In this document: in pieces, positions 16,963 through 24,951 of the stretch
Numbering within the stretch: the stretch's first letter is position 1
How the letters are laid out: each line of letters begins with the position of its first letter
Source of the DNA: Corallococcus sicarius
Lineage (GTDB): Bacteria; Myxococcota; Myxococcia; Myxococcales; Myxococcaceae
Direction of reading: 5' to 3'
Length of the DNA stretch: 37,807 bases
NCBI RefSeq assembly: GCF_003611735.1
Contig: NZ_RAWG01000067.1
Location: 1 to 37,807, forward strand
Notes under the pieces: generated by a model
Database searches by the model: none
What the model was told of the DNA's origin: nothing
The model's input: only the letters and a program-made list of their open reading frames with translations
Position numbers and translations under genes: made by a program

Positions 16963-19035
16963 ATGGCTGACATCCCTCGCGCCGTCTTGTCCGAGCACTT
17001 CCAGGCATGCATGGAGGACCGCCGGCTCGTGTCGGCGGTCTTCACCACGTTCCGCTTCGACCCGGGCTTCTTCGAGTCCGAGGTGCTGCCAGTCTTCTTG
17101 GATGTCTCGCTCAGCCATGCGAACGCCATCAAACTGGTCCAGCTCGACGACGCCCTCAGCAAGCAGTCGGTGAACATCGCGGTCTATTACGACCAGCATG
17201 GCCTTGTGGCGGAGGGCGGGTCCGCGAAGCTCGACGTGCGCCGGATCCCCCTGTGGCACCCCACCGGCATCTTCCACCCGAAGAACGTCCTGGCGCTCGT
17301 GGAGGACGTGGAGCCGGACGAGTCCGGCCACCGTCCCCGCGCCCTGCTGTGTGCCTGCCTTTCCGCGAACCTGACGCGCGCGGGCTGGTGGGAGAACGTG
17401 GAGGTCGCCCACATCGAGAAGATTGCTGAGGGCGATGCCACCAACCTGCGCGATCCGCTCATCGACTACCTGGACCGGCTGGTGGGCACCGCCGAATTCC
17501 GGCGCCCGAACGACGAACTGCGCCGGAGCCACAGTGCCCTCTGGGACATCCGGAAGTTCCTCGAAGGCACCCGACAGCGCGACCAGCGCTCCGTGGACGG
17601 CCACCTGCGAACCCAGTTCCACAATGGCGAGCAATCCCTGCCGGACTTCATCGCCACCAGCTCCGTGAACGCGGTCCGGGGCATGTGCCTGGAGATCATC
17701 TCCCCGTACTTCGATGGCGACGTCCAATCCGCACCGCTCGAAGCCCTGGTGGAACGATTCCAACCCCGCGAGGTGCGCGTGCATCTGCCCAGGAACGACC
17801 GGGGCGAAGCGCAGTGCACCCCGGAACTCTTCGAGGGGATGACCGCGCGTCAGGGTGTGACCTGGGGAGAGCTGCCCAGGGAGCTGCTGCGGTTGGGCAA
17901 GTCCGAGGATGCCCGGCAGCGCACCGTCCACGCGAAGGTCTACCGCTTCTTCGAGCCCCGTCGCGCCGGACGCGAGGTCCTCTACGTCGGCTCCACCAAC
18001 CTCACCCAGGCCGGCTGCCGCGTCGCGGGCAAGGGCGGCAACTGGGAGACCGGCTTCCTGGTGGAAACCACCTCTCATGTGAAGCCCGACTGGTGGCTTG
18101 CGACGAGCGAAGCGCGCCCCACCCACTTCGCCCCGCGAAGCGAGGACGAGGGCACCGCCGCGAGCGGAGGCACCCTGCTCGCGGTGCGCTACGCCTGGAA
18201 CCGGAAGGAAGCCGCGGTGTTCTGGAGGGGCAAGAAGGCTTCGCCCGCCCTCATCGTCGAACACGCGGGGATTCGCCTCTTCGACGTCCCCATCCTTCCT
18301 TCCCGCGAGTGGAAGGTGCTCGACGCCGAAGCCGCCCGGCGGCTGGAACAGACCCTGCTGTCCACGTCCTTCCTCCAGGTCCGGGGTGAAGGCCCAGAAC
18401 CCGGCGTCCTGCTCGTCCAGGAAGAGGGCATGGCACAGCGTCCTTCGCTCCTGTTGGACCTGAGCGCCGCGGAGATCCTCCGGTACTGGGCCCTGCTCAC
18501 CGTGGAGCAGCGCGCGGCCTTCATCGCGGCACGCGTCCGGATCTCCGGCGAAGAGGACCCCTTGATGGCGAAGCTCGCCCCACTTCCCTTCGAAACGACG
18601 CTGTTCGACCGGTTCGCGGGCATCTTCCACGCGTTCAGCTGTCTGGAGGGCCGGGTGCGAGAAGCCCTGGATGAACACAAGGAGCGAGAGGCCGACTACC
18701 GGCTGTTCGGCAAGAAGTACGACTCACTCGGCAGCCTCCTGGACCGGGTGCTCACGGACGTGAGGGAGAACCGGGGTGACCGCGTCGAGCACTACGTCGT
18801 CGTCCTCTGCGCGCAGCAGCTGATGAACGAATTGGGCCACGAGCCCCGCTACCAGGCCTACTGGGCGGCACACCAAGACGACGTGCGCCAGCTCACGGAA
18901 CAGCTCGCGAGCACCGGTTCCCTGCGGGAAACCCTCGCGACGGGCTCCGAGGAGATGCCGGCCTTCCTGGATTGGTTCGACGGCTGGTTCCTCCAGCGCG
19001 CGAAGCCCCTGCCCGCAGCGGAGGGAGGGACATGA
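16963..19035 (+). CDS. Phospholipase D-like domain protein, cassette gene 2
   Basis: The 690-aa protein carries two PLD-type half-sites: FHPK (H105, K107) followed by SANLT (N136), and VHAK (H323, K325) followed by GSTNLT (N346). Both keep HxK and the Asn of the PLD fold but lack the usual Asp four residues after Lys. This matches divergent PLD proteins linked to helicases, where the fold serves as nuclease or DNA-binding module. The C-terminal half (about 400-690) has a beta-rich region and then helices of unknown function. No signal peptide. The ATG lies 2 bp after the previous stop, and its own stop overlaps the helicase start (ATGA). Likely a nuclease or substrate-binding partner of the helicase. 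Confidence 0.85.
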   Translation: MADIPRAVLSEHFQACMEDRRLVSAVFTTFRFDPGFFESEVLPVFLDVSLSHANAIKLVQLDDALSKQSVNIAVYYDQHGLVAEGGSAKLDVRRIPLWHPTGIFHPKNVLALVEDVEPDESGHRPRALLCACLSANLTRAGWWENVEVAHIEKIAEGDATNLRDPLIDYLDRLVGTAEFRRPNDELRRSHSALWDIRKFLEGTRQRDQRSVDGHLRTQFHNGEQSLPDFIATSSVNAVRGMCLEIISPYFDGDVQSAPLEALVERFQPREVRVHLPRNDRGEAQCTPELFEGMTARQGVTWGELPRELLRLGKSEDARQRTVHAKVYRFFEPRRAGREVLYVGSTNLTQAGCRVAGKGGNWETGFLVETTSHVKPDWWLATSEARPTHFAPRSEDEGTAASGGTLLAVRYAWNRKEAAVFWRGKKASPALIVEHAGIRLFDVPILPSREWKVLDAEAARRLEQTLLSTSFLQVRGEGPEPGVLLVQEEGMAQRPSLLLDLSAAEILRYWALLTVEQRAAFIAARVRISGEEDPLMAKLAPLPFETTLFDRFAGIFHAFSCLEGRVREALDEHKEREADYRLFGKKYDSLGSLLDRVLTDVRENRGDRVEHYVVVLCAQQLMNELGHEPRYQAYWAAHQDDVRQLTEQLASTGSLRETLATGSEEMPAFLDWFDGWFLQRAKPLPAAEGGT

Positions 19036-22000
19036 TCGACCTTGAAACCGCGCGAAAGCTCCTCGACTTTGGCAAGCGCATTGGCGGCGATGGCCCGCAG
19101 GCGGAGGAGCAGCTTCGCGGCGCTGTCGCGATCCACAACCTGCTGCACCAGCACCGGCGGGCGTACCTCGCGGACGAGGTCGGCATGGGCAAGACCTACG
19201 TCGCCCTGGGGGCGCTCGCGCTCTTCCGCCATTTCAATCCGGGCTTCCGGGTGCTGGTCATCGCACCGCGCGAGAACATCCAGAACAAGTGGAAGAAGGA
19301 GCTGACGAACTTCGCCACGCACAACGTGCGCTTTCCCGACATGCGGGTGGTTTCGCTCGACGGACGTCCCGCGCGCCCGCTGGTGTCCTGCGGGAACCTC
19401 ATCGATCTGGTGCATGAGACGAGCGTGGATCCACACCGGGATTTCTTCGTGCGGATGACCAGCTTCAGCCTGCCCACCGGGAAGACCTCCGAGGACTGGA
19501 AGAAGCTGCGCGAATCGCTCCGGCACCACGTGCCGTGGTTGAAGGACGACGCGCTGGACCTTCGGAACAAGGAGCAGTTCAAGCGCAACTTCGCGCGGGC
19601 CCTCTGCTGCGCGTTGCCGAAGTTCGACCTGGTCATCGTTGACGAGGCGCACAACCTCAAGCACGGCTTCTCCACCTCCGGCTCTGCTCGCAACCAGGTC
19701 CTCGCGGAGGCCTTCGGACGGCACCCCTTCGACGAGGTGCCCGACCAGCGCCTGTTCCCCGGCCATGGCCCCCGCGCGGAGCGGGTGCTGTTCCTCTCCG
19801 CGACGCCGCTCGAGGAAACCTACCGGCATGTCTGGAACCAGCTGGACCTCTTTGGGTTGGCGCATGGCTGCGACGAGCTCAAGGCCGACGACGTGCCCGA
19901 GGCCCGGAAGAAGGAGGTCGCCAGTCGCTTCCTGGTGCGTCGGGTGACGTCGATCCACGTCGGGGGGCAACCGCATACCAAGAACCTGTACCGGAGGGAG
20001 TGGCGCTCGGGCGGTGTCGCGGTCCACGACGAGCCCATCCGCATCGAGGACGACCGGCAGCGGCTGGTGGTCGCGTTGGTCCAGAAGAAGGTCAGCGAAC
20101 TGCTGAGCGGCAAGCGGTTCAACCGCTCCTTCCAGATCGGCATGCTGGCGTCGTTCGAAAGCTTCCTCGAAACGGCCCGGCTCAAGCGGGACAGCACGGA
20201 GCAGAAGGATACGGACGAGGACAAGGTCTTCGACGACGTCGAACAGACCGACATCGCGGAGGAGCGAGAGGGCATCGACGTCCACGACATCAACCAGCTC
20301 GCCGCGAACTACCGCAAGCGCTTCGGCCGCGAGATGCCGCATCCCAAGATGGATGCGGTCGTCGACAGCCTCTCCAGCGCCTGGCGTACCGGTCAGAAGA
20401 CGCTCGTCTTCGTCCGTCGCGTCGCGTCCGTGAAGGAGCTCAAGCGCAAGCTCGATGAACGGTATGACGACTGGCTGATGGCCCACCTTGAGGAGCGCAT
20501 GCCGGAAGCAGTGCGCCAGGAACTGCGGAAGCTGTTCGCGCAGTACCGCCGCGAGAAGGCCCGCTCGCCCGTCCTGTCGACACCGGAGGCTGGGGACGTG
20601 GAGCACGCCTTGGAGGACGGCGGAGGCAATGACACCTTCTTTGCCTGGTTCTTCCGGGGCAAGGGGCCTCAGGGCTACGCCAGCGGCGCGAACCTCCAGG
20701 CGCGGTTCAACAAGGCCAGTGGTGTCTATGCGACCTTCTTCAGCGACAACCATGTGCTGGCCCTGCTGGAGGCCACGCCCGAAACGGTCCTGGCGTCGCT
20801 CGCGGAAGCGGTGGCCCTGTCGAAGCCGGCCCTCGTCGTCACCCTCCGGCAACGTGCCGCGCGCTACCTGAGCCGAAAGGCCCACGTCGTCACCCGGGGA
20901 GCCCGGCTGGAGGCCGCGCAGGCTGCCGCGTTGGAGCTGCTGCGGGAGCGGGCGCAGGGATTGCTCGCGGAGCACGCGGGGATTGTCTGGGAGGAGCGGT
21001 TCAGTTCATCCCTGTTGAGGGAGCACGCGGAGGACGCGCCTGCGGAGATCGCGAGCGCCCTGGAACAAGCCACCTTCTTCACCGAGCTCCGACAGCCCCG
21101 GTACGCCGCCCTCCGGGACCGCCTCTGGCCTGCACCTGGGTCACGGCCAGAGCAGCCGCCGGATGCGGAGACATATCGGAAGCAGTTCAGGGCGCAGGAG
21201 CTGCGAGCCCACTTCCTTTCGACGGCCGCCCGTTTGGGGCACGCCTTCATCGACCTCTACGTCGCGATGATGGCGGGACGGACGACCCTGGCCGCGGGCC
21301 GCGCGGAGGAAGCCGAGTCGGAGGAGCGGGGCGTCGATGCGGGCGAGCACCGTGTGCACCTCCATCAGGCGTACCTGGACCTGCTGGAGCAACAGCGGAC
21401 CTCTCCATCTGGGCCATGGGGAGCACTGAGGGAGCTGTCGGAAATCGCCGCCAACTTCGGCCTCATCCTCGACGTGAACGCGCCGGACGTTCGTGACATC
21501 CCCCTGGAAGAGGCTGCTCGACACGTGGCGAGCCTGCTGCGCCAGCAGCAACCGGTGGGAGGCATGGCCGGGCAGATCAACCAGACCCTGGTGAAACAGT
21601 TCCGGATGCCTGGCTATCCCTTCGTCCTGGTCACGACCGACCTGCTGCAGGAGGGCGAGGATCTCCATACGTTCTGCTCCTCGGTGCAGCACTACGGCAT
21701 CTCGTGGACGCCCTCGGCCATGGAGCAACGCATTGGTCGCATTGATCGCGTCCGCTCTCAGACCGAGCGGCGACTGACCACGCTTGGGGCAGCGCCCTTG
21801 GGTGGGGACTGGTTGCAAGTCCACTTCCCGTACCTGGAAGACACCGTGGAGGTTCTCCAGGTCGAGCGCGTCCTGGACCGCATGGGAACGTTCCTGCGCC
21901 TGATGCATGAGGGGCTCCCCGAGCCCACCCAGGATCAGCGGAAGATCGACATCCAGCGGGAGATGGTCGCCGTGCGGCGCCCTGCCCCGACCGTCCGGGA

Positions 22001-22565
22001 ACCCTTGAAGAGCGCCTTCCCGCTTCCTCCCGGTTCGACCACGGGCCCCGAGCGTCCGCTCGCGGTCGAAAGTGACGTGGCCCAGAACCTGCGCGCCCGC
22101 TTCAGCGCACTCCGGGGCGACTCCCTGGGGGACCTGCCGGTGGAATGGGCCGTGAACGCGCCCAAGGGAGCGCTCCTGGGAACCGCACGGCTCGCGAACG
22201 GGCGGCGCCAGCCCTTCACCCTGCTGCTGCGCTCCGACCACGGGCATCCCGTCATCCGGTGCGTCAGCCCCATTGGCCGCACCGACCCGGAGAGCGACAC
22301 CGAGGCCATCGCCCAACGCGCGGCCCGGACCCAATCCCGCGTGGGCGCCATCCTCACCCGCCGGGAGCGCTCGTATGACCTCACCATCGAGGACGACGTC
22401 CTGCTCGCCGCCCCTATGCACGACACCGTCCGCGTGGCGCTGCTCGTGAAACGCGTCGTCGAACAGGCGGACCGCATGGAGTTCGAGCACTTCGAGGGTG
22501 AACGCGACGAGCCGCTGGAGTCCTTCGAAGAAGACCTGCTCGCGGAGGATGGCCATGAGCACTGA
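19032..22565 (+). CDS. SNF2-like DEAH-box helicase/ATPase with a long lobe-2 insertion, cassette gene 3
   Basis: The 1177-aa protein has helicase motif I DEVGMGKT (K54), motif II DEAH (204-207), motif III SATPLEET (256-263) and motif VI QRIGRIDR (899-906). These fit the SNF2/RapA-like superfamily 2 group, which translocates on duplex DNA. Between the start of lobe 2 (TLVFVRRV, about 455) and motif V (LLQEGEDLH, about 870) lie some 400 residues, far more than in a minimal helicase; they include Arg/Glu-rich helices. About 270 residues follow motif VI. The ATG overlaps the previous stop and has GGAGGGA upstream. In the cassette it would drive DNA remodelling or translocation with the PLD-like protein. 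Confidence 0.92.
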   Translation: MIDLETARKLLDFGKRIGGDGPQAEEQLRGAVAIHNLLHQHRRAYLADEVGMGKTYVALGALALFRHFNPGFRVLVIAPRENIQNKWKKELTNFATHNVRFPDMRVVSLDGRPARPLVSCGNLIDLVHETSVDPHRDFFVRMTSFSLPTGKTSEDWKKLRESLRHHVPWLKDDALDLRNKEQFKRNFARALCCALPKFDLVIVDEAHNLKHGFSTSGSARNQVLAEAFGRHPFDEVPDQRLFPGHGPRAERVLFLSATPLEETYRHVWNQLDLFGLAHGCDELKADDVPEARKKEVASRFLVRRVTSIHVGGQPHTKNLYRREWRSGGVAVHDEPIRIEDDRQRLVVALVQKKVSELLSGKRFNRSFQIGMLASFESFLETARLKRDSTEQKDTDEDKVFDDVEQTDIAEEREGIDVHDINQLAANYRKRFGREMPHPKMDAVVDSLSSAWRTGQKTLVFVRRVASVKELKRKLDERYDDWLMAHLEERMPEAVRQELRKLFAQYRREKARSPVLSTPEAGDVEHALEDGGGNDTFFAWFFRGKGPQGYASGANLQARFNKASGVYATFFSDNHVLALLEATPETVLASLAEAVALSKPALVVTLRQRAARYLSRKAHVVTRGARLEAAQAAALELLRERAQGLLAEHAGIVWEERFSSSLLREHAEDAPAEIASALEQATFFTELRQPRYAALRDRLWPAPGSRPEQPPDAETYRKQFRAQELRAHFLSTAARLGHAFIDLYVAMMAGRTTLAAGRAEEAESEERGVDAGEHRVHLHQAYLDLLEQQRTSPSGPWGALRELSEIAANFGLILDVNAPDVRDIPLEEAARHVASLLRQQQPVGGMAGQINQTLVKQFRMPGYPFVLVTTDLLQEGEDLHTFCSSVQHYGISWTPSAMEQRIGRIDRVRSQTERRLTTLGAAPLGGDWLQVHFPYLEDTVEVLQVERVLDRMGTFLRLMHEGLPEPTQDQRKIDIQREMVAVRRPAPTVREPLKSAFPLPPGSTTGPERPLAVESDVAQNLRARFSALRGDSLGDLPVEWAVNAPKGALLGTARLANGRRQPFTLLLRSDHGHPVIRCVSPIGRTDPESDTEAIAQRAARTQSRVGAILTRRERSYDLTIEDDVLLAAPMHDTVRVALLVKRVVEQADRMEFEHFEGERDEPLESFEEDLLAEDGHEH

Positions 22566-22929
22566 CTGGCGACGGTTGTGCAGGGGCCCGGGGCTGACCG
22601 TGGAGGACGACACGGTCACCGTCACGTTCGAGAACCAACGCAGTCATCGCGTCCGCATCAAGGAGACGGAGACCACCTTCGAGCTGCATGCGCTCGTTGC
22701 ACGGGCCAGCAACATCGCGCAGCCCGAGTCGCTACCGCTCCGCATCTGGCGTCACAACCGAGCGGCACAGCTCGTGGGCTTCCGCCTCGATACCCGGAAC
22801 AGCGTCCGTGCCGAGGGATGGGTCGCGAAGGCGGGACTTGAGGCCCAGGAGTTCCAACATGTCCTGCGCCGCGTTGCCGCGGAGAGCGACCGTTTCGAGT
22901 TCATCCTGACCGGGAAGGACACCGAATAG
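22555..22929 (+). CDS. Small 124-aa protein, cassette gene 4
   Basis: An alpha/beta protein that starts inside the end of the helicase gene. The ATG at 22555 is chosen because GGAGG stands 6 nt upstream; the ATG two codons earlier is too close. It has a beta-rich N-terminal half (DTVTVTFENQRSHRVRIKETE) and a C-terminal GWVAKAGLEAQEF, then AAESDRFEFILTG. This strand-helix pattern resembles YbjN/CesT-type chaperone-like folds, a low-confidence comparison. It may be an accessory or chaperone subunit. It ends 40 bp before the convergent oxidoreductase gene. Confidence 0.75.
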   Translation: MSTDWRRLCRGPGLTVEDDTVTVTFENQRSHRVRIKETETTFELHALVARASNIAQPESLPLRIWRHNRAAQLVGFRLDTRNSVRAEGWVAKAGLEAQEFQHVLRRVAAESDRFEFILTGKDTE

Positions 22930-22969
22930 CGGCGAGCCGCACAGACGCGGTCGGTCCTCCGGATGACCT

Positions 22970-23941
22970 TCAATCCGCCCCGAGCAGCACGACCTTGCCC
23001 ACCGTGTCCCGGCCTTCCAGCCGGCGGTGGGCCTCCCCGGCCTGGGACAGCGGAAGCGCGAGGCCCACCACCACGCGCAGCCGCTTCGCCACCACCGCTT
23101 GCAACAGCGCCTCGCGCGCCCGGCGCTGCACCTCCGGGGGCGTGGGCGTGTGCAGCCAGTAGGCGCTCACGGTAAGCGACTTCGCATACAGCGAATCCAC
23201 CTCCAGGTGCGGCGGCGGGCCGCTGGCGTTGCCGTAGCTCACCAGGTGGCCGAAGGGCGCCAGCGCGTCCACGCTGGCCTTCCACGTGCTCGCGCCCACC
23301 GAGTCCAGCACCCGCTCCACGCCGCGCCCCTGTGTCAGGGATTGGACCCGCACCGCGACGTCCTCCTGGTCGTAGCGGATGACCTCATCCGCGCCCACCT
23401 CCCGCGCGAGCTTCGCCTTCGCCTCGCCCGACACCGTGCCGATGACGCGTGCGCCCGCCGCCTTCGCGAGCTGCACCGCAAGCAGCCCCACGCCCCCGGC
23501 CGCCGCGTGGACGAGCACCGTCTGCCCTGACTCCACCCGTCCCACGGTGTGCACCACGTGGTACGCCGTCAGCCCCTGCACCAGCAGCGCCGCCGCCTCC
23601 GCGAACGACACCTCCGGCGGCAGTTCGAGCAGCCCGGCCACGGGAGCCAGGGCCGCCTCCGCATAGGCCTGCTTCGTCAGGGCCACCACCCGGCGCCCCA
23701 GCCACGCCGCGTCCACGCCCGGGCCTACCGCGCCAACCACCCCCGCGGCCTCGCTGCCGAGGATGCGCGGCAGCGGGACGTGGGCGTCGTACAGCCCCCG
23801 ACGTCGCTCGGTGTCCGCGAAGTTCACCCCCGCGGCCTGCACTCGCACGAGGACCTCTCCGGGCCCTGGCGTGGGCTCCGGCACGTCCTCCCAACGGAGG
23901 ACCTCCGGTCCTCCCACCTGGTGGTAGCGGATGGCTTTCAT
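22970..23941 (-). CDS. Zinc-free quinone oxidoreductase-type MDR protein
   Basis: The 323-aa medium-chain dehydrogenase/reductase has a GroES-like N-terminus (GPGEVLVRVQAAGVNFADTERRRGLY) and a Rossmann NADPH site (VLVHAAAGGVGLLAVQLAK). The catalytic and structural zinc Cys/His ligands are absent, as in QOR/zeta-crystallin proteins. It should reduce quinones or enones with NADPH in the cytoplasm. The length is normal for the family. Upstream is only a weak AGGA site. Confidence 0.92.
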   Translation of the reverse strand: MKAIRYHQVGGPEVLRWEDVPEPTPGPGEVLVRVQAAGVNFADTERRRGLYDAHVPLPRILGSEAAGVVGAVGPGVDAAWLGRRVVALTKQAYAEAALAPVAGLLELPPEVSFAEAAALLVQGLTAYHVVHTVGRVESGQTVLVHAAAGGVGLLAVQLAKAAGARVIGTVSGEAKAKLAREVGADEVIRYDQEDVAVRVQSLTQGRGVERVLDSVGASTWKASVDALAPFGHLVSYGNASGPPPHLEVDSLYAKSLTVSAYWLHTPTPPEVQRRAREALLQAVVAKRLRVVVGLALPLSQAGEAHRRLEGRDTVGKVVLLGAD

Positions 23942-24024
23942 GCGCGGAGTCCTAACGTCCGCCCGCCTGCCTGTCAGGGATGAATTCCCACCGCCGTCCG
24001 TCGGCAGCGAAAGGAGCGGTCTCC

Positions 24025-24141
24025 ATGCGCTCGGCGACGAAGCAGCCCCCGTTGACCCCCCAGTCCGTGCCGGTCTCCGCTCCCTTCGCGTACCGCTGGC
24101 GTGGCCTCGCGGCCTGCCACGGTCCCCAGCCCGGCTCCTGA
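24025..24141 (+). CDS. Small 38-aa ORF with a strong ribosome site, possible leader peptide
   Basis: AAGGAG (24011-24016) stands 8 nt before an ATG that opens a 38-codon frame with codon use like its neighbours. The peptide is basic and Pro-rich with one Trp (core APFAYRWRGLAACHGPQPGS), with no signal or membrane segment. A strong intrinsic terminator lies 42 nt after the stop, followed by the tRNA-like RNA and HNH gene. It may be a stand-alone small protein or an attenuator leader. No family recognised. Confidence 0.5.
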   Translation: MRSATKQPPLTPQSVPVSAPFAYRWRGLAACHGPQPGS

Positions 24142-24182
24142 AGCGTCCCCCGCCCCGTCACCTGACGCGGGCAGGGCACCTG

Positions 24183-24224
24183 GAGGCCGGGCTCCCGACG
24201 AGGGACCCCGGCCTCTTTTCGTTT
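24183..24224 (+). terminator. Strong rho-independent terminator or attenuator
   Basis: GAGGCCGGG (24183-24191) pairs perfectly with CCCGGCCTC (24207-24215). An inner TCCC/GGGA stem adds to it across one C-C mismatch, and TTTTCGTTT follows directly. It is the best intrinsic terminator in the window. It sits between the 38-aa ORF and the tRNA-like RNA. Confidence 0.8.
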
Positions 24225-24242
24225 CCCCTTCTTCACACCTGA

Positions 24243-24310
24243 AGGCCGCGCACGGGGTGCAGCCTGGATTCCAAATCCGGGCGAGCAGGGTTCGACTCCC
24301 TGGCGGCCTG
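24243..24310 (+). tRNA. tRNA-like RNA, anticodon CCA (Trp), with a stunted D-arm
   Basis: A 68-nt cloverleaf can be drawn. The acceptor AGGCCGC/GCGGCCT is a perfect 7 bp. A tiny hairpin GCAC-GGG-GTGC replaces the normal D-arm. The anticodon stem GCCTGGA/TCCGGGC is 7 bp with one G-T, closing the loop TTCCAAA with anticodon CCA at 24271-24273. The variable stretch is GAG, and the T-arm is CAGGG-TTCGACT-CCCTG. A1-U72 and a G73-like discriminator (24310) match bacterial Trp identity elements. CCA is not encoded. No normal D-loop (GG, A14) exists, so a standard L-shape is doubtful. The HNH start codon follows 19 nt later. It is either an atypical tRNA-Trp or a tRNA mimic in the HNH leader. Confidence 0.7.
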
Positions 24311-24329
24311 TCCCGAAAGGCCCCGTGTC

Positions 24330-24872
24330 ATGGAAACGCTGGTCCTCAGCCAGTCCTATGAACCCGTCGCACGCATCCCGTGGCAGCGCGCCATCCACCT
24401 GCTCTTCCAGGGGAAGGTGGAGGTCGTGGAGGAGTACGAGGACCGCGTCGTCCGCTCGGTGACGGTGGAGCTGCGCATGCCGTCCGTCATCCGCTTCGTG
24501 CGCGCCCTGTGGAAGGGCCCGCGAGGCATCCGCTTCAGCCGGGAGAACGTCTACCAGCGCGACCACTGCCGCTGCCAGTACTGCGGCCGCAAGGTCACGC
24601 GCCCGGAGGCCACGTATGATCACGTGGTGCCGCGCGCGCAGGGAGGCGTCACGAGCTGGGACAACATCGTCATCGCGTGCGTGCCCTGCAATCAGCGCAA
24701 GGGCAACCGCACCCCGGCCCAGGCGCGCCTGACGCTGCTCACCCAGCCCGTGAAGCCGAAGAAGATGCCCAACGCCGTGCACCTGTCGTTCCTCGTCGAA
24801 CAGGGCGTGCCCCTGTCCTGGCGCAAGTTCCTGAGGGACGTCGCCTACTGGCACACGGAGCTGGAAACCTGA
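24330..24872 (+). CDS. HNH endonuclease-domain protein
   Basis: The 180-aa protein has a complete HNH (beta-beta-alpha metal) core: zinc pair CQYC, the catalytic DHVVPRAQGG (D97, H98), N112 in SWDNIV, then CVPCNQRKGNR (N121). The N-terminal 70 residues (LVLSQSYEPVARIPWQRAI) form the conserved leader of a widespread bacterial HNH family whose role is unknown. The 60-residue tail is helical and basic. AAAGG lies 9 nt before the ATG. It probably cuts or nicks nucleic acid in the cytoplasm. It lies directly downstream of the tRNA-like RNA, possibly on the same transcript. Confidence 0.9.
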   Translation: METLVLSQSYEPVARIPWQRAIHLLFQGKVEVVEEYEDRVVRSVTVELRMPSVIRFVRALWKGPRGIRFSRENVYQRDHCRCQYCGRKVTRPEATYDHVVPRAQGGVTSWDNIVIACVPCNQRKGNRTPAQARLTLLTQPVKPKKMPNAVHLSFLVEQGVPLSWRKFLRDVAYWHTELET

Positions 24873-24900
24873 GTCCGCCGGGGTGCTGGGACTTCGCTTC

Positions 24901-24928
24901 CGTGCGGCAACGGTTAGAGTGCCGCACG
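24901..24928. promoter_or_regulatory. 9-bp inverted repeat upstream of the Clp-RF gene
   Basis: CGTGCGGCA and TGCCGCACG are perfect arms around ACGGTTAGAG, 29 nt after the HNH stop and 23 nt before the next ATG. The TTAGAG in the loop could be a -10 element, making this an operator; it could also be an HNH terminator lacking a T-run. Confidence 0.4.
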
Positions 24929-24951
24929 TCGAGGGGGCGTTCCGGACCACC

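Noticed and set aside
15641-22929. Assignment as a DISARM or Dpd restriction system
   Set aside because: PLD and SNF2-like genes are shared, but no methylase, DUF1998 protein or deazapurine-insertion gene lies beside them.
23931-24242. A 103-codon plus-strand frame before the HNH gene
   Set aside because: It starts inside the oxidoreductase gene antisense and has no ribosome site; the 38-codon ORF in another frame has the strong one.
24243-24310. An ordinary tRNA-Trp gene
   Set aside because: Acceptor, anticodon and T-arm fit, but only 14 nt separate acceptor and anticodon stems (normally about 19), with no GG or A14 D-loop, and the anticodon stem is 7 bp. Kept as tRNA-like.
24883-24951. 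GTG start extending the Clp-RF protein by 23 residues
   Set aside because: The extension crosses the perfect inverted repeat, has no ribosome site and no Clp similarity.
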